Shown: piece by piece, positions 27,514-37,260 of the stretch | Layout of the letters: each line of letters opens with the position of its first letter | Numbering within the stretch: position 1 is the stretch's first letter | NCBI RefSeq assembly: GCF_003308995.1 | Contig: NZ_QFFJ01000002.1 | Location: 620,001-684,000, forward strand | Direction: 5' to 3' | Length of the DNA: 64,000 bases | DNA from: Chitinophaga flava | Lineage (GTDB): Bacteria > Bacteroidota > Bacteroidia > Chitinophagales > Chitinophagaceae | The notes under the pieces: generated by a model | What the model was told of the DNA's origin: nothing | Database searches by the model: none | What the model saw: only the letters and a program-made list of their open reading frames with translations | Program-made: the position numbers and the translations under genes

Positions 27514-30500
27514 ATGATGAAAAAACTTTTACTGTCATGTTTATTTGTACTGGCTGCATTATTGTCGCAGGCACAGAGTACCTACTATTGGGTAAAAGGC
27601 TCCGGCGCCTGGGAAGATATTAACCACTGGTCTTCTACCTCTGGCGGAACCCCTAATAAGTCGATCATACCTGGCCCGGACGATGACATTTACTTTGATG
27701 CCAACAGTGGTTTGGTAAACGGTACTGTAGTAACCCTGCCGGTAGGCAGTCATGCTTACTGCCGGAATATGTCATGGGTGGGGGTTACAGGTAATGCAAC
27801 CTTCAGAACTACATCTACCGCCTCCAAGTACACGCTTTATATTTCAGGAAGTGTTGAATTGGCTTCCAGTGTTGCTTATGGTATGATGTCGATAGTGTTT
27901 AACGGGCCAACTCCGGCAACCTTCAAGGCGAATGGGGCCGCCCGTGTGAATGCGGCCGGATGGTACAACCCCTTAACGGTTGATAAGCCAGGAAGTTCCC
28001 TGAAGATATTGGGGGATATTCCTGGGTCTTTTGCTCTGCGTAATCTTTACCTGACCAATGGAAAGCTCGACTTGTCCGGTGGTACACACACTTTTGGCAG
28101 CTTTATCAGCAATAACAATAATGTCAGGGAGGTGGATATTACCAATGCCACGATGATTTTGTCCACTGTGTCGCAGCCAAGTACCTGGGATCTGGAGGGT
28201 ACCAATTATACGCTTTATGCTACGGGCTCCTATATCCAGACCGTTAATTTCGGGTCGAATGGGGGCAATTACCCCAAGGTCGACATTACCGGTACGGACA
28301 ATGGTATGGTCATTAATGGTACCACTTTCAGCACGCTGACGTTTACCAGTACCGCCTCCACGCCGGGGATGGTGAGGATCGGAATGAATAACATCATTGA
28401 TCAGCTGGAGTTTAAAAGCCATGGTAATATCCGGGCTGGCGGTAACCAGATTGCACGCCTGCTGATGGCGCCAGGCAAACAGCTGCTCGTGTGGGGAGCA
28501 AGTACGATTACAGCATTGCTGCGAATGAACGCACAGGACTGTGCTGGTCTGAGCGAATTATTGGGCGCTGATTCCCAGGCAGCCCTCAATTTTGGTGCTG
28601 GTGCAACAACGGATCTGCGCAATGTTTATGCAAAAGATGTGACCTTTGGTGGAAGTATTGTTTTGCCAGTGTCTTTCCAGGGGCTTGATGGGGGCGGTAA
28701 TACGGGTATGGATATACAACCACTCAGCGGTGGAACGACCATGTATTGGGTCGGTGGTGCCGGCGACTGGAATGATCAGAACCACTGGAGTGCCACCAGT
28801 GGCGGCACCGGTGGCTATTGCGTTCCGCTTTCCGCCGATAATGTAATATTTGATGCCAACAGTGGTTTTGCTGCGGGTAACAATACTGTGAGTACCACAA
28901 CTAATACCTGGTGTCACAATATGACCTGGACCAACCTGTCCACGCCAGTCACTTTTACTACCAGTGCGGGTTATACAGCAGAAGTTTGGGGCTCCCTGAG
29001 CCTGGATCCCAATGTGACCATGACTGCAACCCTGACAATGAAAGGGGCGGAAGATGTTACCCTCACTACCAATGGCTCTTCTCAGGGAAAACTTACACTT
29101 ACCATCACGAAACCGGTAGGTTCTGTCACCCTCACGGATAATTTCACCAACCCTCAGGCATCGATTGTGTTGAACAGTGGCAAGCTCTATATGGCTAGCC
29201 GTAAATTGGATATTTACCAATTTAAGAGTAACACTAACAATGCACGAACAATAGATATTACCAATGCAACCATCACTACTAGTTACAACTGGGAGCTGAC
29301 TGGTACCGGACGCACGTGGGTCAATAATGGTGCAGGTTCTTTTATTACCAGTAATGACTATTTTTTGGTATCTGGTCTTACTTATCCCAAAGTATATTGT
29401 ACCAGCGATCTGGACCATTTCAACATCTCCGGTGCTACAATTGATGAACTGATATTTACCAATCCTAATCCTCTCTCCAAAGCAGATATCAGCGGCAATA
29501 ATATTATCGGTACCCTGGAGTTTAAAGGGGCAGGAGACATACGAGGGGGCGGTAATCAGATCGCACGGCTGTTGATGTCCCCATCCTCTATTAACAAGTT
29601 TGCAGGAAATAATACCATTAAAGAGCGGATACGACTGAACAGTGCTACCTGTTCCGGATTGGGAGAGATGAGGGGGCCTGGTACCTTAAATTTTTCTCCA
29701 GGTGTCACTTTTGATCTGGCCAACGTGTATATACAAAACATGACAGCTACTGGTAGTGGTATACCTATACCTGTAACAGGCGTAGATGCCGGCGGAAATA
29801 CAGGGTTCTCGATTACCGCCACAGCCGGAGGTAATCGTTATTGGATAGGTGGTAGTGGCGACTGGAATGATCCTTCACATTGGTCTGCTTCTAGTGGAGG
29901 ACCAGGCGGGGCTTGTGTTCCTACCGCTATTGATAATGTATTTTTTGATGCCAACAGTTTTACCAATGGTAGCAGTACGGTGAGTGTTGCGGCAGGAAAC
30001 GCTTATTGCCGTAACATGGACTGGACCGGTGCAGGCTTTAATCCGGAATTTAACCATACCACCAGTTTTAGTATGGAAATCTGGGGCAATCTGGTCATGA
30101 ATCCGGTAGTGACGATGAACGCCTCACCAGTCTTTAAAGGACCTTCCGATGTTACGATTACCACCAATGGCAGTGGTAAGGGCTCCTTGGTGATATCAAT
30201 TGATAAACCTGCTACCAATACGGTACGTTTCCTTGATAATTTTATCAATCCCGCGGGAGGAACCATTTCACCAAAAAGTGGAATAGTAGACCTGACTGGC
30301 CTTACTATAAAGCTGTCCTCGATTTCTGATTATTATTCAACAGGACCGACTACCATTAAGATTACAAATGCCACTATTAATGTTACGGAGTGGTATTATG
30401 CCAAAAGTACCTCCAGAACATTGGAGGCTAGTGGATCTTCTATTACAGCGATCAGTTTCTATACCAGTGGTAGTGTTTACAACAAGGTGGACGTTCAGAC

Positions 30501-33500
30501 GAGTGATGGTAACAAAATAGCCATTAGCGGGGCCACCATTACAGACCTGTTGTTTAGTAATACCACAAATCCATCAGGTGCTTTTATAAATGCGAACAAT
30601 ACCATTGGCAGGCTGGAATTCAAGAGCAGTGGAAGGATAACTGGTATCAATAATACGATCGGTACCTTGATTTTTACGCCAGGTAAAATATATACATTCA
30701 CAGCCAACACAAATACCACGATTACCGGAGACTGGTTTGGGAACGGAACGCCCTGTCGCCTTACTGAAATTAACACTGGCGGCCCAGGTAATGCTACGGT
30801 TACTAAAACAACCGGTACTGTAAATTTCGATTATGTAAGGGTAAAAGGTATCACCGCTGCTGGTATTACACCATTTAAAGCCGGCGAACATAGCCTGGAC
30901 CAAGGTAGTAATGTGAACTGGAGCTTTAAACCCTACAACAGTTCTGCGCCTATCACCGGTCTGGGACCTGATCTCATCCTGTGCTCTGATAAATTTCCCT
31001 ATACACTCACCACAGACGGCTTTTTTGGCTCGCCGATGTGCCAGTATAAATGGAATGATGGTAGCACCGATCCCACGCTGGTGGTTACCAAAGGCGGAAC
31101 TTATAGTGTGTCCGTAACTTTCCCGGATGGATGCTCCTCTTCCGGTACCATCAAGATTACAGAGAGCAAGGTAGTGGTGCCTGCTATTACTGGTAATTTA
31201 AATGTCTGCGAACAGGTTACCACTTTACTCGCCAATACTACTCCCGGTGGTATCTGGAGCAGCAATGCCACTACTGTGGCCTCTATTGATGCCACCGGCC
31301 TGGTAACTGGTATCAAAGCCGGTACAGCAGATATGATGTATGAAGTAACCAATGCAGATGGTTGTAAAGCCAGTCAAACCGCTACCGTTACTGTAAATGC
31401 TTTACCGGTCGTATCCCCGATTGCTGGTACTACCAGTGTATGCGTTGGCGTTACCACTGCTTTAAATAGCACCACTACCGGTGGCGTATGGAGCAGCAAC
31501 AACAACGCTATCGCTACAGTCAATGCATCCGGCGTGGTAACCGGTGTTGCCGCAGGTACTGCAGATATTATATATGAAGTGACCAATGCCAATGGTTGTA
31601 AAGCACAACAAAAGGCCACTGTAACCGTAAAAGCCCTGCCGGTAGTATCTCCCATTACCGGTACAACCAATGTGTGTGTCGGTTCTACTACTACCTTAAA
31701 CAACGCCACCACCGGCGGTACATGGAGCAGCAGCAATACAGCTGTCGCTACAGTAGATGCCAATGGTCTGGTAATGGGTGTTGCCGTAGGATCTGCCAAT
31801 ATTAAATATGAAGTGACTAACGCAGATGGTTGTAAAGCGCAACAAATCGCTACTGTAACGGTGAACGCACTGCCGGTCGTATCTCCGATCACCGGTACTA
31901 CCAGTGTATGCGTAGGTGTTACCACTACTTTAAACAGCACCACTACGGGTGGTATATGGGGTAGCAGCAACACGGCTGTTGCTACAATAGACGCCAATGG
32001 CTTGGTAACAGGCGTTTCTGCTGGTACCGCAACGATTACGTATGAAGTAACAAACGCTAACGGCTGTAAATCAAAACAAGCTGCCACAATAACTGTAAAT
32101 GCCCTGCCGGTAGTATCTCCGATTACAGGCACAACCAGTGTATGCGTTGGGGTTACAACTACCTTAAATAACACCACTCCCGGCGGTGTCTGGAGCTGCA
32201 GCAACGCGGCTGTCGCTACAATAGACGCCAATGGCTTGGTAACAGGTGTTTCCGCCGGCACTGCAACGATTACTTATGAAGTAACCAATGCCAACGGCTG
32301 CAAATCAAAACAAACTACTACCGTAACTGTAAATGCACTGCCAGTAGTATCTCCAATTACAGGAACTACCAATGTATGCACCAGTTTCACTACAACCTTA
32401 AGTAACACCACTCCAGGCGGTATATGGAGCAGCAGCAACACTGCTGTCGCTACGATAGATGCCAATGGTCTGGTAACAGGCGTTTCCGCTGGTACTTCAA
32501 CGATTACTTATGAAGTAACCAATGCCAACGGCTGTAAAGTGCAACAAACTACTACCGTAACCGTAAATGCACTGCCGGTAGTATCTCCAATCACCGGTAC
32601 TAATAGTGTATGCGTTGGAGTTACAATCACCTTGAATAGCACTACGCCAGGCGGTATATGGAGCAGCAGCAACACTGCTGTCGCTACGATAGATGCCAAT
32701 GGTCTGGTAACAGGCGTTTCTGCTGGTACCGCAACGATTACGTATGAAGTAACAAACGCTAACGGCTGTAAATCAAAACAAGCTGCCACAATAACTGTAA
32801 ATGCCCTGCCGGTAGTATCTCCGATTACAGGCACAACCAGTGTATGCGTTGGGGTTACAACTACCTTAAATAGTACCACTCCAGGCGGTGTATGGAGTAG
32901 CAGCAACACCGCTGTCGCTACAATAGACGCCACAGGCGTTGTGACTTGTGTTTCTGCTGGTACCGCAACGATTACGTATGAAGTAACAAACGCCAACGGC
33001 TGTAAAGCACAACAAACTACTACCGTAACCGTAAACGCCCTGCCGGTAGTAACTCCAATCACTGGTGCCAATAGTGTATGCGTTGAGGTTACCACTAGCT
33101 TAAATAGCACCACTCCGGGCGGAGTATGGAGCAGCAGCAATACTGCTGTCGCTACAATAGACGCCAGTGGTGTTGTGACAGGTATTTCCGCCGGTACATC
33201 AATAATTACTTATGAAGTAACCAATGCTAACGGCTGTAAATCGAAACAAACTGCCACTATAACTGTAAACGCTTTACCGGTAGTATCTCCAATCACCGGA
33301 ACCAATAGTGTATGCGTTGGAGTTACAACCACCTTAAATAGTACCACCCCAGGCGGCATATGGGGCAGCAGTAACACGGCTGTCGCTACAATAGACGCTA
33401 GTGGCCAGGTAACCGGTGTTTCCGCAGGTACTTCAACGATTACTTATGAAGTAACCAATGCCAACGGCTGTAAATCAAAACAAACTACTACCGTAACTGT

Positions 33501-36201
33501 AAATGCACTGCCAGTAGTATCTCCAATTACAGGAACTACCAATGTATGCACCAGTTTCACTACAACCTTAAGTAACACCACTCCAGGCGGTATATGGAGC
33601 AGCAGCAACACTGCTGTCGCTACGATAGATGCCAATGGTCTGGTAACAGGCGTTTCCGCTGGTACTTCAACGATTACTTATGAAGTAACCAATGCCAACG
33701 GCTGTAAAACACAACAAACTACTACCGTAACCGTAAACGCCCTGCCGGTAGTATCTCCGATTACAGGCACAACCAGTGTATGCGTTGGGGTTACAACTGC
33801 CTTAAATAGCACCACTCCAGGCGGTGTATGGAGTAGCAGTAACACCGCTGTCGCTACAATAGACGCCAGTGGCCTGGTAACTGGTGTTTCCGCTGGCACA
33901 TCAACGATTACCTACGAGGTAACCAACGCCAGCGGTTGTAAATCACAACAAACTGCAACCGTAACCGTAAACGCATTACCAGTAGTATCTCCGATCACCG
34001 GTACCAATAATGTGTGCATCGGCCTTACGACTAATTTGACTAACACCACCCCAGGCGGTATATGGAGCAGCAGCAATACTGCTGTCGCTACAATAGACGC
34101 CAGTGGTGTTGTGACAGGCATTTCCGCTGGTACTTCAACGATTACTTATGAAGTAACCAATGCCAACGGTTGTAAAGCACAACAAACAACAATAGTAACT
34201 GTAAACGCTTTACCAGTAGTATCGCCTATTACAGGTGCCACTAGTGTATGCGTTGGTGTTACCACTAGCTTAAATAGCACCACCCCAGGCGGTATATGGA
34301 GCAGCAGCAACACTGCTGTCGCTACGATAGATGCCAATGGTCTGGTAACAGGCGTTTCCGCTGGTACATCAACGATTACGTATGAAGTAACAAACGCCAA
34401 CGGCTGTAAAACACAACAAACTACTATCGTAGCTGTAAACGCATTACCAGTAGTATCTCCGATCACAGGCACTACCAATGTGTGCACCGGTTTCACTACT
34501 AGCTTAAATAATACCACCCCAGGTGGAGTATGGAGCAGTAGTAACACGGCTGTCGCTACAATAGATGCTAACGGCCTGGTAACGGGCGTTTCCGCTGGAA
34601 CAACAACGATTACTTATGAAGTAACCAACGCCAACGGCTGTAAAGCACAACAGTCATTAGCTATAACCGTATATGCGTTACCGGTTGTATCACCCATCAC
34701 TGGTACTACTAATGTATGCGCCGGTTCTTCTACTACTTTGAGCAACACTACTGCCGGTGGCATATGGAGCAGCAGCAATACCGCTGTCGCTACAATAGAT
34801 GCCAGTGGCCTGGTAACAGGTATTTCCGCCGGCACTGCAACAATTACTTATGAAGTAACAAACGCCAGCAACTGCAAATCACAACAAACAGTAACCATAA
34901 CCGTATATGCACTGCCGGTAGTATCTCCGATTACTGGTACTACCAGCTTGTGCAACGGTACCACCACAGCCTTAAGTAATGCTACCCCGGGTGGCCTATG
35001 GAGCAGCAGCAACACAGCTGTCGCTACCATAGACGCTAATGGCCTGGTGACTGGCGTTTCAGCCGGTACAGCAACGATTGTTTATGAAGTAACAAATGCT
35101 AACGGCTGTAAAACACAACAAACCGCTATCGTGACTGTAAAAGCACTGCCGGTCGTTTCACCTATTACAGGCGCAACCACCGTATGCTTAGGCGGTACAA
35201 CAACTTTAAGTAACAACACTCCGGGTGGAACCTGGAGCAGTAATAACCCCAATTTGGCAAGCATAGGATCCGATGGAACAGTGAACGGAGTGGTAGCCGG
35301 GACTGTTATCATCACTTATCAATTAACAGCGGCTGGCTGTTTCAACAGTACCAGCATTACCTTGACTGTCTCCGACTGCACCAACACTGCACCGCCGGTA
35401 GCACAGAATGATGTGGCAGAAACCTATGCAGATACGCCAGTTGATATTAACGTACTGAATAATGATTCCCAGCAGAATGGTACTATCAATCCGGCTTCCG
35501 TACAGATTGTACGACAACCGGCACACGGCAGCGTGACCATTAAACTGGATGGCACTGTAACGTACACACCGGCAGCGGGTTATAACGGTACAGACAACTT
35601 CGTGTATACCGTGAAAAACATGGCCGGAATGGAATCCAATCAGGCTACCGTTCAGATTACCATCCTGGAAGGGCCTGTAGCGGTAGACGATGATGCTACT
35701 ACCAGCTCCGATAAGCCTGTCTCCATACCGGTGCTGGCTAACGATCGCGGTAAAATTGATCCTTCAACTGTCGTAGTAACATTGCAGCCTAAGCAGGGCA
35801 GTGTTACCGTAAATGCAGACGGTACAATAACGTACACGCCTGCACGTAAATATGCCGGAAAGGATAATTTCCGCTACCAGTTTAAAGATAAAAACGGGAA
35901 GGTGTCCAATGAAGCGACTGTTAATATTGAGGTAGAAGCAGAAGAACTTTACATTCCAAATGCTATCACACCTAATAATGACGGTAAGAATGACCGCTTC
36001 GTGATCCCTGGTATTTCAAAATATCCGGGCACTACACTCACCATCTTCAACCGTTGGGGCAATGAGGTGTATTATTCTCCCAACTATGATAACCGCTGGG
36101 ATGGTACAGGTCTGAGTGGCGGCACTTATTACTATATCCTTAAACTGAATACCGGACAGGATAGTAAAGTATATAAAGGTTGGATTCAATTATTACGTTA
36201 A
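27514..36201 (+). CDS. Giant repeat adhesin with gliding-type (type B) T9SS C-terminal domain
   Basis: Predicted surface protein of 2895 residues, exported by Sec (signal to about residue 21) and then probably by the type IX system. Three N-terminal modules start near residues 25, 410 and 775, each opening with a motif like YWVGGAGDWNDQNHWS followed by CVP and FDANSG. Residues about 1218-2621 are 18 tandem Ig-like (BIG2-type) repeats of 78 residues, each with two Cys. Two cadherin-like domains follow (about 2626-2805, both with DGTxTYTPA), then the sorting domain from about 2813 (YIPNAITPNNDGKNDRF, FNRWGNEVYYS, GWIQLLR). It is followed by PorP/SprF and OmpA-type genes, the usual companions of such adhesins. 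The ligand or surface bound is unknown. Confidence 0.92.
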   Translation: MMKKLLLSCLFVLAALLSQAQSTYYWVKGSGAWEDINHWSSTSGGTPNKSIIPGPDDDIYFDANSGLVNGTVVTLPVGSHAYCRNMSWVGVTGNATFRTTSTASKYTLYISGSVELASSVAYGMMSIVFNGPTPATFKANGAARVNAAGWYNPLTVDKPGSSLKILGDIPGSFALRNLYLTNGKLDLSGGTHTFGSFISNNNNVREVDITNATMILSTVSQPSTWDLEGTNYTLYATGSYIQTVNFGSNGGNYPKVDITGTDNGMVINGTTFSTLTFTSTASTPGMVRIGMNNIIDQLEFKSHGNIRAGGNQIARLLMAPGKQLLVWGASTITALLRMNAQDCAGLSELLGADSQAALNFGAGATTDLRNVYAKDVTFGGSIVLPVSFQGLDGGGNTGMDIQPLSGGTTMYWVGGAGDWNDQNHWSATSGGTGGYCVPLSADNVIFDANSGFAAGNNTVSTTTNTWCHNMTWTNLSTPVTFTTSAGYTAEVWGSLSLDPNVTMTATLTMKGAEDVTLTTNGSSQGKLTLTITKPVGSVTLTDNFTNPQASIVLNSGKLYMASRKLDIYQFKSNTNNARTIDITNATITTSYNWELTGTGRTWVNNGAGSFITSNDYFLVSGLTYPKVYCTSDLDHFNISGATIDELIFTNPNPLSKADISGNNIIGTLEFKGAGDIRGGGNQIARLLMSPSSINKFAGNNTIKERIRLNSATCSGLGEMRGPGTLNFSPGVTFDLANVYIQNMTATGSGIPIPVTGVDAGGNTGFSITATAGGNRYWIGGSGDWNDPSHWSASSGGPGGACVPTAIDNVFFDANSFTNGSSTVSVAAGNAYCRNMDWTGAGFNPEFNHTTSFSMEIWGNLVMNPVVTMNASPVFKGPSDVTITTNGSGKGSLVISIDKPATNTVRFLDNFINPAGGTISPKSGIVDLTGLTIKLSSISDYYSTGPTTIKITNATINVTEWYYAKSTSRTLEASGSSITAISFYTSGSVYNKVDVQTSDGNKIAISGATITDLLFSNTTNPSGAFINANNTIGRLEFKSSGRITGINNTIGTLIFTPGKIYTFTANTNTTITGDWFGNGTPCRLTEINTGGPGNATVTKTTGTVNFDYVRVKGITAAGITPFKAGEHSLDQGSNVNWSFKPYNSSAPITGLGPDLILCSDKFPYTLTTDGFFGSPMCQYKWNDGSTDPTLVVTKGGTYSVSVTFPDGCSSSGTIKITESKVVVPAITGNLNVCEQVTTLLANTTPGGIWSSNATTVASIDATGLVTGIKAGTADMMYEVTNADGCKASQTATVTVNALPVVSPIAGTTSVCVGVTTALNSTTTGGVWSSNNNAIATVNASGVVTGVAAGTADIIYEVTNANGCKAQQKATVTVKALPVVSPITGTTNVCVGSTTTLNNATTGGTWSSSNTAVATVDANGLVMGVAVGSANIKYEVTNADGCKAQQIATVTVNALPVVSPITGTTSVCVGVTTTLNSTTTGGIWGSSNTAVATIDANGLVTGVSAGTATITYEVTNANGCKSKQAATITVNALPVVSPITGTTSVCVGVTTTLNNTTPGGVWSCSNAAVATIDANGLVTGVSAGTATITYEVTNANGCKSKQTTTVTVNALPVVSPITGTTNVCTSFTTTLSNTTPGGIWSSSNTAVATIDANGLVTGVSAGTSTITYEVTNANGCKVQQTTTVTVNALPVVSPITGTNSVCVGVTITLNSTTPGGIWSSSNTAVATIDANGLVTGVSAGTATITYEVTNANGCKSKQAATITVNALPVVSPITGTTSVCVGVTTTLNSTTPGGVWSSSNTAVATIDATGVVTCVSAGTATITYEVTNANGCKAQQTTTVTVNALPVVTPITGANSVCVEVTTSLNSTTPGGVWSSSNTAVATIDASGVVTGISAGTSIITYEVTNANGCKSKQTATITVNALPVVSPITGTNSVCVGVTTTLNSTTPGGIWGSSNTAVATIDASGQVTGVSAGTSTITYEVTNANGCKSKQTTTVTVNALPVVSPITGTTNVCTSFTTTLSNTTPGGIWSSSNTAVATIDANGLVTGVSAGTSTITYEVTNANGCKTQQTTTVTVNALPVVSPITGTTSVCVGVTTALNSTTPGGVWSSSNTAVATIDASGLVTGVSAGTSTITYEVTNASGCKSQQTATVTVNALPVVSPITGTNNVCIGLTTNLTNTTPGGIWSSSNTAVATIDASGVVTGISAGTSTITYEVTNANGCKAQQTTIVTVNALPVVSPITGATSVCVGVTTSLNSTTPGGIWSSSNTAVATIDANGLVTGVSAGTSTITYEVTNANGCKTQQTTIVAVNALPVVSPITGTTNVCTGFTTSLNNTTPGGVWSSSNTAVATIDANGLVTGVSAGTTTITYEVTNANGCKAQQSLAITVYALPVVSPITGTTNVCAGSSTTLSNTTAGGIWSSSNTAVATIDASGLVTGISAGTATITYEVTNASNCKSQQTVTITVYALPVVSPITGTTSLCNGTTTALSNATPGGLWSSSNTAVATIDANGLVTGVSAGTATIVYEVTNANGCKTQQTAIVTVKALPVVSPITGATTVCLGGTTTLSNNTPGGTWSSNNPNLASIGSDGTVNGVVAGTVIITYQLTAAGCFNSTSITLTVSDCTNTAPPVAQNDVAETYADTPVDINVLNNDSQQNGTINPASVQIVRQPAHGSVTIKLDGTVTYTPAAGYNGTDNFVYTVKNMAGMESNQATVQITILEGPVAVDDDATTSSDKPVSIPVLANDRGKIDPSTVVVTLQPKQGSVTVNADGTITYTPARKYAGKDNFRYQFKDKNGKVSNEATVNIEVEAEELYIPNAITPNNDGKNDRFVIPGISKYPGTTLTIFNRWGNEVYYSPNYDNRWDGTGLSGGTYYYILKLNTGQDSKVYKGWIQLLR
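31165..35373 (+). repeat. 18 tandem 234-bp repeats encoding Ig-like domains
   Basis: Units begin at 31165, 31399, 31633, 31867 and every 234 bp thereafter up to 35143. No insertion or deletion disturbs the period until the last, most divergent unit. Each encodes 78 residues starting ALPVVSPITG and carrying GGxWSSSNTAVATIDA and YEVTNANGCK. Central units (4-15) are nearly identical, while the end units 1, 2, 3, 17 and 18 are divergent, the usual pattern of arrays homogenised from the middle. Confidence 0.95.
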
Positions 36202-36217
36202 TCAGGCATCGTACAGC

Positions 36218-37249
36218 ATGCACAAAATATTCAGCAATATGTATTCGAAAATATTGATCTTTTTCATCCTGTTAAGTTGCCTGGGCCAGATGGCTCAGGC
36301 CCAACAGGAGGTACAGTTTAGCCAGTATGTGTTCAACGGATTAGCGGTCAATCCGGCATACGCAGGCTATCGTGGAGATACCCACCTGGGTGCCAGCTTC
36401 CGTAAGCAATGGACCAGCCTGCCCGGTGCTCCGCAAACAGGTGCCGTTTCTATTGATGGCGCTCCTTCCTGGGCCAACGATGAAACAGTAGGATTGGGCG
36501 CCCAGGTACTCTGGGATAAACAAGGCCCGCAGGAATATCTTTCCTTCACCGGTTCCTACGCCTACCGTATACGCCTCGACGAAGAAGGTGTCAGCCGCCT
36601 GTGTCTGGGTATTGGCGCCAGCCTTTCCCAGTATGCTGTAAAGGGAGATATGATATCAGTACTGGATGAAAATGATCCCAATGTACCGGTAGGTAAAGTC
36701 AGCACATTCCAACCAGATGCCAGCTTCGGTGTCTACTACTATAACCCTCATTTTTATGCCGGTGTTTCCGTGATGCAACTGTTTACCCGGGAACTGAACA
36801 ACAGGATCATTATTGCGGGTGTAGATAAAGAATTTCTGACCATCCGTAAAACGAAACACATGTATTTCACAGCGGGCGGTTTGTTAAACCTCTCCGGTGA
36901 TGTTAAACTGAAGCCTTCCATTATGATCAAGGATGACTTCAACGGTCCTACCAGCCTGGATTTTAACCTCTTTGCCCTGTTGTCCGAAAAACTATGGATC
37001 GGTGGTTCTTACCGTACTGCCGTGAATATATGGGACCACAATAACCTGAAGTCCGGCCTCACTAAAACCAATGCAGCCAGTGCTATGATAGAATATTTTG
37101 CAACCGACCGGCTCAGAATCGGATATGCCTACGACGTGATGACCAACAGGTTAAGCGGCTACCAGGGCGGTTCGCATGAAATATCCATCGGCTTCCTGAT
37201 CCCTAACAGAAAGATGAAGGAAAGAATCATCAGTCCAAGGTATTTCTAA
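36218..37249 (+). CDS. PorP/SprF-family type IX secretion membrane protein
   Basis: Outer-membrane protein of 343 residues with an N-terminal signal (ends near GQMAQAQQ) and the family opening VQFSQYVFNGLAVNPAYAGY. The remainder is a predicted beta-barrel-like succession of strands ending SIGFLIPNRKMKERI. Members are usually encoded directly beside an adhesin with a type B sorting domain and help secrete or anchor it, as SprF does for SprB in Flavobacterium. Here it starts 16 bp after the adhesin stop, which supports a dedicated partnership (inference). The OmpA-domain gene follows after 11 bp. Confidence 0.93.
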   Translation: MHKIFSNMYSKILIFFILLSCLGQMAQAQQEVQFSQYVFNGLAVNPAYAGYRGDTHLGASFRKQWTSLPGAPQTGAVSIDGAPSWANDETVGLGAQVLWDKQGPQEYLSFTGSYAYRIRLDEEGVSRLCLGIGASLSQYAVKGDMISVLDENDPNVPVGKVSTFQPDASFGVYYYNPHFYAGVSVMQLFTRELNNRIIIAGVDKEFLTIRKTKHMYFTAGGLLNLSGDVKLKPSIMIKDDFNGPTSLDFNLFALLSEKLWIGGSYRTAVNIWDHNNLKSGLTKTNAASAMIEYFATDRLRIGYAYDVMTNRLSGYQGGSHEISIGFLIPNRKMKERIISPRYF

Positions 37250-37260
37250 ATCATACAACA

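Noticed and set aside
31101..35315. A series of long minus-strand reading frames opposite the adhesin repeats (for example 31374-32261 and 32508-33140)
   Set aside because: They recur with the 234-bp period and reflect the repeat's codon pattern read in antisense; they lack starts, signals or family motifs.
31165..35373. CRISPR-like periodic repeats
   Set aside because: Units are 234 bp, coding throughout and without spacers; no cas genes are present.
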